Shown here: piece after piece, positions 1 to 9,455 of the stretch | Numbering within the stretch: the first letter of the stretch is position 1 | How the letters are laid out: each line of letters opens with the position of its first letter | NCBI GenBank assembly: GCA_003215055.1 | Contig: QCKW01000006.1 | Location: 1-45,839 of the forward strand | DNA: 45,839 nt | Direction: 5' to 3' | From: Pelagibacteraceae bacterium AG-410-N23 | Lineage (GTDB): Bacteria; Pseudomonadota; Alphaproteobacteria; Pelagibacterales; Pelagibacteraceae | Translations under genes and position numbers: made by a program | Notes under the pieces: generated by a model | Told to the model about the DNA's origin: nothing | Databases searched by the model: none | What the model saw: only the letters and a program-made list of their open reading frames with translations

Positions 1-413
1 AATTTCAATATTTCAAAAAACAAATTAAAGGTTTTTTGGGAATAGGATCTGCTCCAGAATTTCTAGAAAGACTTATGTGGAAAAAATTCAAAATAAAAGA
101 AAAAAAAGAGATTAAAAAAAATGGAATAATTAATTTAAAACATGGAGATTATGAATATCCTATTACTTATCAGTTAATTAAGGATGGTAGAAAAAATAAA
201 GTATTACATAAAAAAATTTATCAGAAAATCAAAGTAACAATGGTTCATGGAAGCAAAGATAAATCTGTTCCGGTCTATTATTCAAAAAAAGTATTGAATA
301 TATTTAAAAATTCAAAAAGAAAATTGGTGATTGTAAAAAATGGAGATCATAGCTTATCTTCACCTAAATGGTTAAGGCTTTTAAAGAAAGAGTTAAAATT
401 AATTATTAACTAA
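1..413 (+). CDS. Alpha/beta hydrolase, C-terminal part (5' end outside window)
   Basis: The reading frame is open from the left edge (first full codon at base 3) to a TAA at 411-413, so this is the 3' end of a longer gene; the TTG at 36 is just an internal codon. The peptide has two expected late landmarks of an alpha/beta hydrolase: the acid in GSKDKSVP and the catalytic His in NGDHSLSS close to the C-terminus. The nucleophile serine must lie upstream. The preceding KGFLGIGSAPEF stretch resembles the ABHD10/YqiA-like esterase group, which is an inference. It converges on gltB and the two stop regions overlap by 8 bases. Substrate unknown. Confidence 0.75.
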   Translation, partial: FQYFKKQIKGFLGIGSAPEFLERLMWKKFKIKEKKEIKKNGIINLKHGDYEYPITYQLIKDGRKNKVLHKKIYQKIKVTMVHGSKDKSVPVYYSKKVLNIFKNSKRKLVIVKNGDHSLSSPKWLRLLKKELKLIIN

Positions 414-3400
414 CTTGTTTTATTTTTGACTTAAAACTAATAGGGTTTTTAAGTTTATTCAGCATCTCTTTCGGACAAACTTGTATAAAATTTTTAACCT
501 CTTCATTGAAATTATTAATCATTTTTTTTGATATTTTAGACTCTGTTTCTTCAAAATGTTCTTTTAATAATTTCATCAAAAAATTAATCCAATAATCAGT
601 TTCAACACTTTGCCATACTACAGATTCTGGATTTATTTTTTTTTCAAGTTCTCGAGATTTATCATAAATAAAAGCCATTCCACCTGTCATACCAGCAGCA
701 AAATTATCTCCAACATCACCAAGAACAACAACTGTTCCCCCAGTCATATATTCACACCCATTCGAGTCACACCCTTCTATAACAGTTGTGGCACCAGAAT
801 TTCTAACTGCAAACCTATCTCCAGCTTGCCCTGCAGCAAATAATTTGCCTGATGTAGCTCCATATAAAACTGTATTCCCAATAATTGTATTTTCATTTGA
901 GATCAAATTACTTTCATCTGAAAGTTTTATCGATATCGTTGCACCTGATAACCCTTTTCCAACATAATCATTTGCATCTCCTTTAAGGTTTAACTTTAAA
1001 CCTTTTGCTGAAAAGGCTCCAAAAGATTGGCCTGCTGAACCTTTAAAATTTAAAGTAAGAAAATTATCTTCTAATTTCTCGTATCCATATTTTTTGTAAA
1101 GATGATGAGAAATTCTGGTACCAACCGCTCTATTTGTATTTTTAATTATAAATTCTTTATCAATCTTTTCTGAATTATCTAATGATTTTTCTATTTCAGG
1201 CCAAATTTCTTGATCTAATGTTTTAGGAACTTCATTTATAATTTGAGTCTCACAATATCTTTTATTATTTCCTGGATCTGCTTGAACAAATAGAGGATTT
1301 AAGTCTAAATCGTCTAAATTAGGAGAAGCTTTATTAACTTGCATTAATAAATCTGTTCTTCCAATTATATCATTCAAGGATTTAAAACCCAATTCTGCTA
1401 AAATTTCTCTAACCTCCAAAGCAATAAAGGTAAACAAATTTACTACTTTATCTGGGGTGCCAGTAAATTTCTCTCTCAATTTTTCGTCTTGTGTGCATAC
1501 ACCTACTGGGCAAGTATTTGAATGACATTGTCTCACCATAATACATCCCATTGCAACTAAGGCAGTAGTTGCAACACCATATTCTTCTGCTCCCATCATG
1601 GCAGCAATCACTACATCTCTGCCAGTTTTGATACCACCATCTGTTCTTAAAGTGACCTTGTGTCTTAAATTATTTAGAGTAAGAACTTGATTGGCCTCCG
1701 TAAGTCCCATTTCCCATGGTATACCTACATATTTTACACTTGTTTGCGGCGTTGCTCCTGTTCCACCATTATGCCCAGAAATTAAAATTATATCTGCCTT
1801 TGCTTTTGCCACTCCTGCAGCAATAGTTCCAACTCCTGATGAAGCAACTAACTTCACACCAATTCTAGCCTTTGGATTTATTTGCTTTAGGTCGTATATC
1901 AATTGGGCTAAATCTTCTATTGAATAGATGTCATGATGGGGAGGTGGAGAAATTAACGTAACTCCAGGGGTAGAGTGTCTCAACCTAGCTATTTCATCTG
2001 TAACCTTAAAGCCAGGCAATTGACCACCTTCTCCAGGTTTTGCTCCCTGGGCGATCTTTATTTCAATTTCATTACAATTATTTAAATAATTTACTGTAAC
2101 TCCAAACCTTGCTGATGCAATCTGTTTTACCCTAGAATTTGCACTATCTCCATCATCCATAACTTTAAATCTTTTTTCATCTTCGCCACCCTCACCACTA
2201 CAAGAAGCTCCTTTTATTCTGTTCATGCCAATTGCTAGAGTTTCATGTGCCTCCTTAGATAATGCTCCATGAGACATGCTTCCACTGCCAAATCTTTTTA
2301 AAATTTTTTCTATTGGTTCAACTTCAGATAATTCTATTGATGGGCCTAATTTCTTCTTCCTAAAATTTACTAAATCTCTCAAATTTATAGGTGGCAAATT
2401 ATATATACCCTCGGCATATTTTTTATAAGCATCATAAGAATTTGAACTTACAGCGCTCTGTAGTAAGTGTATAAGCCTACCTTGGTATTGATGAGTTTCT
2501 CCATTTTTTCTATATCTATAAATACCACCAATTGGTAGAACGGTCTCTGTGCTTTCAAATGCTTCTTTGTGAATTAATCGTATTTTTTTTTCAATACCAT
2601 TTAAACCGATACCTGATATTTTTGATGTTATACCAGGGAAGTAATCATCAACTACAGTTCTACTGAGCCCAACAGTTTCAAAATTACATCCTCCCCTGTA
2701 AGAACTCAAAACAGAAATTCCCATTTTAGACATGATTTTTAGAAGACCTGCATTTACTGATTTTATATATCTTTGAATACATTCATCGAAGCTAAACTGA
2801 CCAAAAAGTTTTTTTGAATGTCTTTGATATAAACTATCAAAAGCTAAATATGGATTAACTGTTGTTGCACCCACTCCTATTAATGTTGCAAATGAATGGG
2901 TATCTAATGCCTCTCCAGACTGTACATTAATGGAAACGTATCCTCTCAATTTTTTTCCAATCAAAAAAGTATTTATAGCTCCTACGCATAGCAACATTGG
3001 TATTGGTAGTTTTTTTGAAGAAAGATCTTTATCACTAAGAACAAGCTGTGTAACACCTTGTCTAACTGCAATTTCTGCTTCTTTTTGAATTCTTGTAATA
3101 GCATTTACCAAATTTTCATCTTGTAGGAATGTACAATCAATATTTATAGAATTTTTACCAAAAAAATTTATAAATTTATTAAATTGTGAATTAGATAAAA
3201 TTGGACTATTTAAAACATAAATGTTTTCTTTTGTTAAAGTATCAAAATCTAAAATATTTCCCAAATTTCCAAATCTTGTTTTTAAACTCATTACTTTATT
3301 TTCCCTCAAAGAGTCAATTGGAGGGTTGGTTACTTGACTAAAATTTTGTCTAAAAAAATGATAGAGTGGTCTATATCTGTCAGATAGGACTGCTAAAGGA

Positions 3401-4914
3401 GTGTCATCCCCCATAGAGCCAGTTGCTTCTTTTGCATCTTCAGCCATGGGATGTAAAATAAGTTCTAAATCTTCCAAACTTATTCCAAAAGTGTATTGTC
3501 TTCTTCGTAAATTTTCTCCCTCAAAAGTATTTTTTTCGTTTTGAATTATTAATTTTTCATCTAAATCAATAATTTGTGAATTAAAATGCTTGAACTCTTT
3601 GGCAAGATAATCTTTTATTTGATCGTTAGAAAAAATTTTACCTTTTTCAATTCTTACTCCAATTATTTCCCCTGGACCCAACCTGCCCTTAGATAAAATT
3701 TTTTTCTCGTTTAATTCTATCATTCCAGTTTCTGAACCTGCAAAAAGCATTTTATCTTTTGTAATTGCATATCTAAGAGGTCTAAGTCCGTTTCTATCAT
3801 TTGCTGCAATAACCCATTCATTATCTGTGGCTGCTATCGCTGCGGGTCCATCCCATGGTTCCATTGTGCTATTTAAAAAATTAAATAATTGTTGATGACT
3901 TTTTGGAAGTGTTTTATTTTTTTTTGACCAAGCATCTGGTACTAACATTAATTTAGCTAAAGGTGCAGATTGACCTGATTTATTTAATAATTCAAAAACA
4001 TTGTCTAATGCTGCTGAATCTGAAACACCTTTCTGAATAACTGGTTTTAAATTTTCTATATTATCAAAAAGAGGACTGCTCATTTCCTGTTCATGAACTT
4101 TCATCCAATTTTTATTTCCTTTATAAGTATTTATTTCACCATTATGAGCGATTGCCCTGAAAGGTTGAGCTAAACTCCAGCTAGGAGCAGTGTTTGTTGA
4201 GAATCTTTGGTGAAATATTGCATATCTTGAAATAAATCTTTTATCTTTTAAATCTAAATAAAAGTCTGATATTGCCTGAGCTAAATACAGCCCTTTGTAA
4301 ATAATTGATTTTGAACTAATTGAACAGATATAAAAGTTGTTTAATGACAGTTCAAATGCTTTGTTCTCTATTTTTTTTCTAGTTTCATAAATTTTTCTCT
4401 CTAAGTCTTTATCTATCAAGTTTGAGTCATTCGATTTAAATAATACTTGAATTATTTCTGGCATAGTTTGAAAAGCTTTTTCACCAAGAATTTTAGGATT
4501 TACTGGAACTTGCCTCCAACCATAAATGCTAAAATTATTTTTTGTTAATTCACTCTCTACAATAGTTTTACAGCTCTCTTGGGAAGAATAATCGTTTCTA
4601 GGAAGAAAAATCATACCAACACAAATTTCTGAGTTATCATAATCATGTCCGGTTACTTCGATTTTTTCTATGAAAAAATCTTTTGGAATTTCGACATGTA
4701 TACCAGCGCCATCACCTGTCTTTCCATCAGCATCAACTGCTCCTCTGTGCCATACAGCTTTTAAAGCCTCAATTCCGTACTCAACAATTTCTCTAGATTT
4801 TTTTCCTTCAGTTGAAGCAATTACACCAACTCCACAAGCATCATGCTCCATCTCTTTTGAATAAATATGATTTTCAGTTAAGAGTTTTAAATTTTTTTTA
4901 TAATTATCCATCAT
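406..4914 (-). CDS. gltB: Glutamate synthase (NADPH) large subunit
   Basis: Transfers the amide nitrogen of glutamine to 2-oxoglutarate, giving two glutamates; together with glutamine synthetase it is the GS/GOGAT ammonium assimilation route. About 1,502 residues, the normal size. The N-terminal class II glutaminase domain begins after a short propeptide at EHDACGVGVIAS, where the Cys (about residue 27) becomes the catalytic N-terminus after processing. The central and FMN synthase domains follow, with 3Fe-4S ligands in CIMVRQCHSNTCPVGVC near residues 1120-1135, and then the C-terminal beta-helix (GXXGXXX repeats). The frame is open up to 4998, but that would run into gltD; the ATG at 4914 overlaps the gltD stop as ATGA and leaves a normal short propeptide, so I chose it (a second ATG follows at once). 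Cotranscribed with and translationally coupled to gltD. Confidence 0.97.
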   Translation of the reverse strand: MMDNYKKNLKLLTENHIYSKEMEHDACGVGVIASTEGKKSREIVEYGIEALKAVWHRGAVDADGKTGDGAGIHVEIPKDFFIEKIEVTGHDYDNSEICVGMIFLPRNDYSSQESCKTIVESELTKNNFSIYGWRQVPVNPKILGEKAFQTMPEIIQVLFKSNDSNLIDKDLERKIYETRKKIENKAFELSLNNFYICSISSKSIIYKGLYLAQAISDFYLDLKDKRFISRYAIFHQRFSTNTAPSWSLAQPFRAIAHNGEINTYKGNKNWMKVHEQEMSSPLFDNIENLKPVIQKGVSDSAALDNVFELLNKSGQSAPLAKLMLVPDAWSKKNKTLPKSHQQLFNFLNSTMEPWDGPAAIAATDNEWVIAANDRNGLRPLRYAITKDKMLFAGSETGMIELNEKKILSKGRLGPGEIIGVRIEKGKIFSNDQIKDYLAKEFKHFNSQIIDLDEKLIIQNEKNTFEGENLRRRQYTFGISLEDLELILHPMAEDAKEATGSMGDDTPLAVLSDRYRPLYHFFRQNFSQVTNPPIDSLRENKVMSLKTRFGNLGNILDFDTLTKENIYVLNSPILSNSQFNKFINFFGKNSINIDCTFLQDENLVNAITRIQKEAEIAVRQGVTQLVLSDKDLSSKKLPIPMLLCVGAINTFLIGKKLRGYVSINVQSGEALDTHSFATLIGVGATTVNPYLAFDSLYQRHSKKLFGQFSFDECIQRYIKSVNAGLLKIMSKMGISVLSSYRGGCNFETVGLSRTVVDDYFPGITSKISGIGLNGIEKKIRLIHKEAFESTETVLPIGGIYRYRKNGETHQYQGRLIHLLQSAVSSNSYDAYKKYAEGIYNLPPINLRDLVNFRKKKLGPSIELSEVEPIEKILKRFGSGSMSHGALSKEAHETLAIGMNRIKGASCSGEGGEDEKRFKVMDDGDSANSRVKQIASARFGVTVNYLNNCNEIEIKIAQGAKPGEGGQLPGFKVTDEIARLRHSTPGVTLISPPPHHDIYSIEDLAQLIYDLKQINPKARIGVKLVASSGVGTIAAGVAKAKADIILISGHNGGTGATPQTSVKYVGIPWEMGLTEANQVLTLNNLRHKVTLRTDGGIKTGRDVVIAAMMGAEEYGVATTALVAMGCIMVRQCHSNTCPVGVCTQDEKLREKFTGTPDKVVNLFTFIALEVREILAELGFKSLNDIIGRTDLLMQVNKASPNLDDLDLNPLFVQADPGNNKRYCETQIINEVPKTLDQEIWPEIEKSLDNSEKIDKEFIIKNTNRAVGTRISHHLYKKYGYEKLEDNFLTLNFKGSAGQSFGAFSAKGLKLNLKGDANDYVGKGLSGATISIKLSDESNLISNENTIIGNTVLYGATSGKLFAAGQAGDRFAVRNSGATTVIEGCDSNGCEYMTGGTVVVLGDVGDNFAAGMTGGMAFIYDKSRELEKKINPESVVWQSVETDYWINFLMKLLKEHFEETESKISKKMINNFNEEVKNFIQVCPKEMLNKLKNPISFKSKIKQVS

Positions 4915-6380
4915 GCTACTTTTATTTTCCTTAATTCTTTGCTTTCCAAATAATTTTTCATAGCTATTGCTGCATCTCTGCCATCTTTGATAGCCCAAAC
5001 AACAAGTGATGCACCTCTAACTATATCACCCGCTGCAAACACCCCTTCTAAATTTGTTTCCATAGTGTCAAAGTTTGTTTTCAAAGTTCCCCATTTTGTT
5101 ACTTGTAATTCTTTTGAATCAAATAAATAAGGCAAGTCTTCTGGATCAAATCCAAGAGCTTTAATAACCATATCAGCTTTGATTTCAAATTCTGAACCTT
5201 CTTTAATTTCTGGTTTTCTTCTCCCTGAGTCATCAGGCTCACCTAATTGAATTTTATTAATAATTAATTTTTCTATTTTGTTTGTGCCTTTAAATTCTTT
5301 GGGGCTTGATAACCAAACAAATTCAACTCCTTCTTCTTCAGCATTAGAAACTTCTCTTGCAGACCCTGGCATATTTTCTTTGTCCCTTCTATAAAGACAC
5401 TTGACTGACTTTGCCCTTTGTCTTACGGAGGTTCTTACACAGTCCATAGCAGTGTCACCACCACCAATAACAACAATATCTTTTCCTTCCGCATTCAAAA
5501 TTCCTTTATCAAATAATTCAACTTTATCCCCTAAGCCTTTTTTATTTGAAGCTGTAAGAAATTCCATAGCTGGAAAAATATTTTCTAAGTCATTACCAGG
5601 TAGGTTTATTTCTCTTGGCTTATATACCCCCGTTGCAATTAAAATTGCATCATGCTTTTTTCTTAAATGTTCTAAAGTAGCATCTTTACCAACCTCAAAA
5701 TTGTGTTTAAATTCTATACCACCATCTTTAAGAAGCTTAGTTCGTCTTTCTACAACATGTTTCTCTAATTTAAAATTTGGGATACCGTAAATTAATAAAC
5801 CTCCTGCACGATCATAACGATCATAAACAGTAATTTTGTAACCATTCTTTCTTAACTGTTCAGCTGCTGCTAAACCAGCTGGTCCTGCACCAATAATACC
5901 AACACTTTGGTTTTTTTCATATTCCACTTCAATTGGTTTTACCCAGCCTTGTTCCCAAGCATTATCTGTTAAATATTTTTCTACTGATCCTATAGTTACT
6001 GTCCCATGACCTGACTGCTCAATAACGCAATTGCCCTCGCAGAGACGGTCCTGCGGACATATTCTTCCACAAACTTCAGGCATATTGTTTGTGCTTTGAG
6101 ATAATTCGTAAGCTTCTTTTAATCTTCCCTCTGCTGTTAATTTTAACCAGTCTGGAATATTATTGCTAAGTGGACAATGGACCTGACAAAAAGGAACTCC
6201 ACATTGAGAACATCTGCTTGATTGCTCCTGGGCTTTTTGATTTATAAAATCGTCGTAAATTTCATTAAAATCCTCTTTTCTATTCTTAACCTCTCTTTTA
6301 GGTGGAGTCTGTTGACCTATTTTTACAAATTTAAGCATTTTATCAGTCATATTTTTTTTGAATCTTGGTAAAATATACAT
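4911..6380 (-). CDS. gltD: Glutamate synthase (NADPH) small subunit
   Basis: Takes electrons from NADPH through FAD and iron-sulfur clusters to the GltB active site. 489 residues. The N-terminal cysteine region shows CSQCGVPFCQVHC (C57, C60, C65, C69) and CGRICPQDRLCEGNC (C104, C108, C114, C118), typical of the two low-potential 4Fe-4S clusters. The FAD-binding glycine motif GIIGAGPAGLAAAEQL is at about 161-176 and the NADPH-binding motif VVIGGGDTAMD at about 300. An alternative start at Met11 (6350) would begin MTDKMLKFV and is closer to many family members. First gene of the gltD-gltB operon; an inverted repeat lies 26 bases upstream of the ATG. Confidence 0.96.
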   Translation of the reverse strand: MYILPRFKKNMTDKMLKFVKIGQQTPPKREVKNRKEDFNEIYDDFINQKAQEQSSRCSQCGVPFCQVHCPLSNNIPDWLKLTAEGRLKEAYELSQSTNNMPEVCGRICPQDRLCEGNCVIEQSGHGTVTIGSVEKYLTDNAWEQGWVKPIEVEYEKNQSVGIIGAGPAGLAAAEQLRKNGYKITVYDRYDRAGGLLIYGIPNFKLEKHVVERRTKLLKDGGIEFKHNFEVGKDATLEHLRKKHDAILIATGVYKPREINLPGNDLENIFPAMEFLTASNKKGLGDKVELFDKGILNAEGKDIVVIGGGDTAMDCVRTSVRQRAKSVKCLYRRDKENMPGSAREVSNAEEEGVEFVWLSSPKEFKGTNKIEKLIINKIQLGEPDDSGRRKPEIKEGSEFEIKADMVIKALGFDPEDLPYLFDSKELQVTKWGTLKTNFDTMETNLEGVFAAGDIVRGASLVVWAIKDGRDAAIAMKNYLESKELRKIKVA

Positions 6381-6405
6381 TGTTTTTATTAGTAAAAGAA
6401 TTATT

Positions 6406-6426
6406 TAGGTCAATAAACATGACCTA
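6406..6426. promoter_or_regulatory. Inverted repeat upstream of gltD (possible operator)
   Basis: TAGGTCA (6406-6412) and TGACCTA (6420-6426) form a perfect 7-base inverted repeat with a 7-base A/T-rich spacer. It sits in the 152-base gap between the divergent gltD and uppP genes, nearer gltD. The GC content of the arms stands out from the AT-rich surroundings. A dimeric regulator site is one reading; a leader hairpin is another. No regulator can be named. Confidence 0.4.
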
Positions 6427-6532
6427 TATTCAATTAAAATAGGCGCAAAATAATAAAAATTTAATTTTTGCATATCTATTATGATTAAATCGAATTGTTT
6501 TAAAAGGATATTTTTTAAGTTACGACAACTAT

Positions 6533-7300
6533 ATGTTTCAAGATTTTATAGAAATCCTTATTCTCTCAGTTATTCAAGGTATATCTGAATTTTTACCAAT
6601 TAGTTCATCAGCTCATTTGATTATAGTATCTAGCTTATATGATCTTAAAACAAGCTCCTTATTAATAGATATAAGTTTGCATTTAGGTTCTTTGTTGGCA
6701 ATAATATTTTTTTTTAGAAAAGATCTATTTAACCTTAAACATAATCACAAATTACTAAAATTAATTATTATAGGTTCGATACCACTTATTATTGTTGGAT
6801 ACATATTACATTCAACAGAATTAATACATTTTTTAAGAAATATTGAAGTTATAGCATGGACAACATTATTTTTTGGTATTATTTTGTATTTTGCTGATCA
6901 AAGAAAAATTAATCAAAACATTCCTAAAGATTTAAACATTAAGTCGATTATATTTATTGGTTTATTTCAAATACTTGCTTTAGTACCTGGAGTTAGTAGA
7001 GCAGGCATTACAATGACAGCTGCAAGATTTTTAAATTTTAATAGAGTCGACTCAGGTAAAATTTCATTTTTGCTGTCTATCCCTGCATTAGCAGGAGCAA
7101 GTTTTCTTGAGTTAAAAAATATACAGAATGAAACTTTAGAAATTAATTTATTAGTTGTTATTGCTATAGTTTTTTCTTTTCTGTTTTCTTATATAACAGT
7201 AAAATTTTTTCTAAGTTATTTGAATAAATTTTCGTTAAATATTTTTGTAATTTATAGATTAATAATTGCATTAATTTTATTGTTGATAATTTATTTTTAA
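6533..7300 (+). CDS. uppP: Undecaprenyl-diphosphatase (UppP/BacA)
   Basis: Integral membrane phosphatase that converts undecaprenyl diphosphate to the monophosphate, recycling the lipid carrier for peptidoglycan and other cell-surface polymers. 255 residues. The two family signatures are present: QGISEFLPISSSAHL (about residues 15-29) and PGVSRAGITMTAARF (about 152-167), which line the active site with Glu, Ser and Arg residues. Between and after them are several hydrophobic segments consistent with a multi-pass protein. It is transcribed away from gltD and converges on the DMT transporter gene with a 4-base overlap of the 3' ends. Confidence 0.95.
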   Translation: MFQDFIEILILSVIQGISEFLPISSSAHLIIVSSLYDLKTSSLLIDISLHLGSLLAIIFFFRKDLFNLKHNHKLLKLIIIGSIPLIIVGYILHSTELIHFLRNIEVIAWTTLFFGIILYFADQRKINQNIPKDLNIKSIIFIGLFQILALVPGVSRAGITMTAARFLNFNRVDSGKISFLLSIPALAGASFLELKNIQNETLEINLLVVIAIVFSFLFSYITVKFFLSYLNKFSLNIFVIYRLIIALILLLIIYF

Positions 7301-8187
7301 ATTGGTCGTTTTATTAGAGGTAATAATTGAGATAATAAAACACCACATAATATAAAGAAACATCCTAATAAATTATTTACTCCTAATATCTGATTTAACA
7401 AAAACCAAGCTGCAATTGTTGCAAAAACTCCCTCTAATGAAAAAATTATTGCTGCTGGAGCAGGTGTAATATTTTTTTGTGCATAAATCTGTAAAACAAA
7501 AGCAAATCCTCCTGAGAGGATTCCTGCATACAAAATTGAATCTATTTCATTTAAAATATTTTCGATTATAAATTCTTCATAGACAAATCCAATCACAAAA
7601 GAAAATAAAGCTACTAACAAAGTTTGAATAGCTCCTAAAGTCAAGGGTAAATTATATTTTGTAACTATTATTCCAGTAAAAATAATATGGGTACTCCAAA
7701 ACAAAGCTCCTAATACTACAAGAGTATCACCAAGTCTTACTGTTGCATCGTGAAAATTCGTAAGTAGGTAGCCACCAATTAAACATAGAACTACAGAAGG
7801 CCACACACTCCAATGTATTGATTTTTTTCTAAATAAAAAAATTATCATTGGTACCATAGGGACATAAAAAATAGTGAAAAATGCTGCGTTAGCTACATCT
7901 GTATACAGAAGAGCAACTTGTTGTAATGCTGAACCTAAAAAAAGAGATAATCCAATTAAAAAAGAGAGTAAAGCGAATGTCTTAAAGTCTAATTTGAACT
8001 CTGATTTTAATTTTTTGACCTCAAATAAAAATGCAAGGGGAACAATTGCCAAAAATCCTACAAAAAATCTTACAGCATTGAAAGTGAAAGGACCTATATT
8101 GTCCATACCTGTATCCTGGGCTATAAAAGTGGTTCCCCAAATAAATGTGCACAATAATGCACTTAATAATGAGACTGTTTTTGACAT
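7297..8187 (-). CDS. DMT-family (EamA) transporter
   Basis: 296-residue protein with about ten hydrophobic segments in two similar halves, as in drug/metabolite transporters with two EamA domains. The N-terminus FIWGTTFIAQDTGMDNIGPF is typical for this family, as is the second-half segment LEGVFATIAAWFLLNQILG. Members export amino acids, nucleosides or other small metabolites; the substrate cannot be read from sequence. It lies 8 bases after aceF on the same strand, so it may be the last gene of the pyruvate dehydrogenase transcript. A link to export of overflow metabolites would be speculation. Confidence 0.85.
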   Translation of the reverse strand: MSKTVSLLSALLCTFIWGTTFIAQDTGMDNIGPFTFNAVRFFVGFLAIVPLAFLFEVKKLKSEFKLDFKTFALLSFLIGLSLFLGSALQQVALLYTDVANAAFFTIFYVPMVPMIIFLFRKKSIHWSVWPSVVLCLIGGYLLTNFHDATVRLGDTLVVLGALFWSTHIIFTGIIVTKYNLPLTLGAIQTLLVALFSFVIGFVYEEFIIENILNEIDSILYAGILSGGFAFVLQIYAQKNITPAPAAIIFSLEGVFATIAAWFLLNQILGVNNLLGCFFILCGVLLSQLLPLIKRPI

Positions 8188-8195
8188 AATTTTTT

Positions 8196-9455
8196 TTAGA
8201 CTGCTAATTTATAAGCAAAATTTTTTCCTAAATTTTCTTTTAACTCATTGTTAAAACGAGCGGCTTCTGCTCCATCAATAATTCTATGATCGTAAGACAA
8301 TGATAAAGGCAACATAATTCTAGTAACGAATTTTCCATCTAAAAAAACTTGTTTTTTTTCAGTTCTTCCAATCCCTAATATTGCAACTTCAGGAAAATTT
8401 ATAATAGGTGTGAAAAACGATCCTCCAATTCCACCTAAACTTGTTATTGTCATAGATCCACCAAATAATTCTTTTTTATCAATTTTAAGATTTCTGCATT
8501 GATCACTAAGATTTTTAAGTTCAGAACTTATTAGATTAATATTTTTATTGTCTGCATTTCTTAGTTTAGGAACCATTAAACCATGCGGGGTATCCACTGC
8601 TATTCCAATATGATAATATTTTTTGACAGTCATTTTTCCACCGTCCATATCATCAATAGAGCTATTAAAATTGGGAAATTTTTTCAATGAAGCGGTCAAA
8701 GCTTTTACGATAAAAGCTAAAGGTGTAATTTTTTTTTTCTCACCAGTATATATATCGGTTAGCGATGATCTAAATTCCTCTAATTCTGTGATATCTGCTT
8801 CATCATGATTGGTTACGTGGGGAACATTTGTCCAAGAATTCATCAAGTATTTTGCAGATAATTTTTTAACTCTTGGTATATCTTTTATTTCTACTTCTCC
8901 AAATTCTGAGTGAGAGTATTCTTGTTTTATCTTTTCATTACTTTTATTCTCATTTTTAATAAAGTTATTAGATTTCGAAGCTACAAATAATTTTACGTCA
9001 CTCTCAATAACTCTACCTTTCCGTTCACTGCCTGCAACTTGATTAATATCTACCCCAAGCTCTCTTGCAAATTTTCGAACCTTTGGACTTGCAGATGATA
9101 TTTTAAAAACTTTATTTTGATCAGTTGATATTTTTTGAGTCCCTTGTTTTATTTCCTGAGTTTTATTAATCTCATTTTCAATTGCTGGTTTTTTTTCAAC
9201 TCTTTCCTGTACTTCATCAATATTTTTTAAAATTAAGATTAAATCTCCCTCTGAAACTTTATCTCCTACCTTTATTTTTAAAGTTTTAATTTTTCCATCA
9301 AAATTTGATGGAATTTCTACGCTAGATTTGTCACTCTCTATTGTTATTAAAGGATCATTTTTTTTTAAAGTTTGACCTTCAGAAACTAAAACTTCAATCA
9401 CTTCTACATTTTTGAAATCTCCAATATTGGGTACTTTTATTTCAATTTCTGACAT
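8196..9455 (-). CDS. aceF: Pyruvate dehydrogenase E2, dihydrolipoamide acetyltransferase
   Basis: Core subunit that moves the acetyl group from lipoamide to CoA. 419 residues: one lipoyl domain (about 1-78, lipoyl-lysine K43 in ESDKSSVE), a flexible linker, a peripheral subunit-binding domain (about 120-157, SPKVRKFARELGVD), a second linker and the catalytic domain (about 195-419) with SYDHRIIDG near the end (His390, Asp394). Many gammaproteobacterial AceF proteins carry two or three lipoyl domains; here E2 has one and E1 carries another. The start overlaps the aceE stop (TAATG), so the pair is translationally coupled. E3 (lpd) is not in the window. Confidence 0.95.
   Translation of the reverse strand: MSEIEIKVPNIGDFKNVEVIEVLVSEGQTLKKNDPLITIESDKSSVEIPSNFDGKIKTLKIKVGDKVSEGDLILILKNIDEVQERVEKKPAIENEINKTQEIKQGTQKISTDQNKVFKISSASPKVRKFARELGVDINQVAGSERKGRVIESDVKLFVASKSNNFIKNENKSNEKIKQEYSHSEFGEVEIKDIPRVKKLSAKYLMNSWTNVPHVTNHDEADITELEEFRSSLTDIYTGEKKKITPLAFIVKALTASLKKFPNFNSSIDDMDGGKMTVKKYYHIGIAVDTPHGLMVPKLRNADNKNINLISSELKNLSDQCRNLKIDKKELFGGSMTITSLGGIGGSFFTPIINFPEVAILGIGRTEKKQVFLDGKFVTRIMLPLSLSYDHRIIDGAEAARFNNELKENLGKNFAYKLAV

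Noticed and set aside
1691..1927. Plus-strand frame inside gltB, and similar frames inside other genes (610-843, 5401-5790, 20462-20860)
   Set aside because: They are antisense shadows of well-supported genes, without their own domains or start signals.
4915..4998. Extension of gltB upstream to 4998
   Set aside because: It lies within gltD, adds residues unlike the family and would spoil the short propeptide before the catalytic Cys; the ATGA overlap at 4914 fits better.
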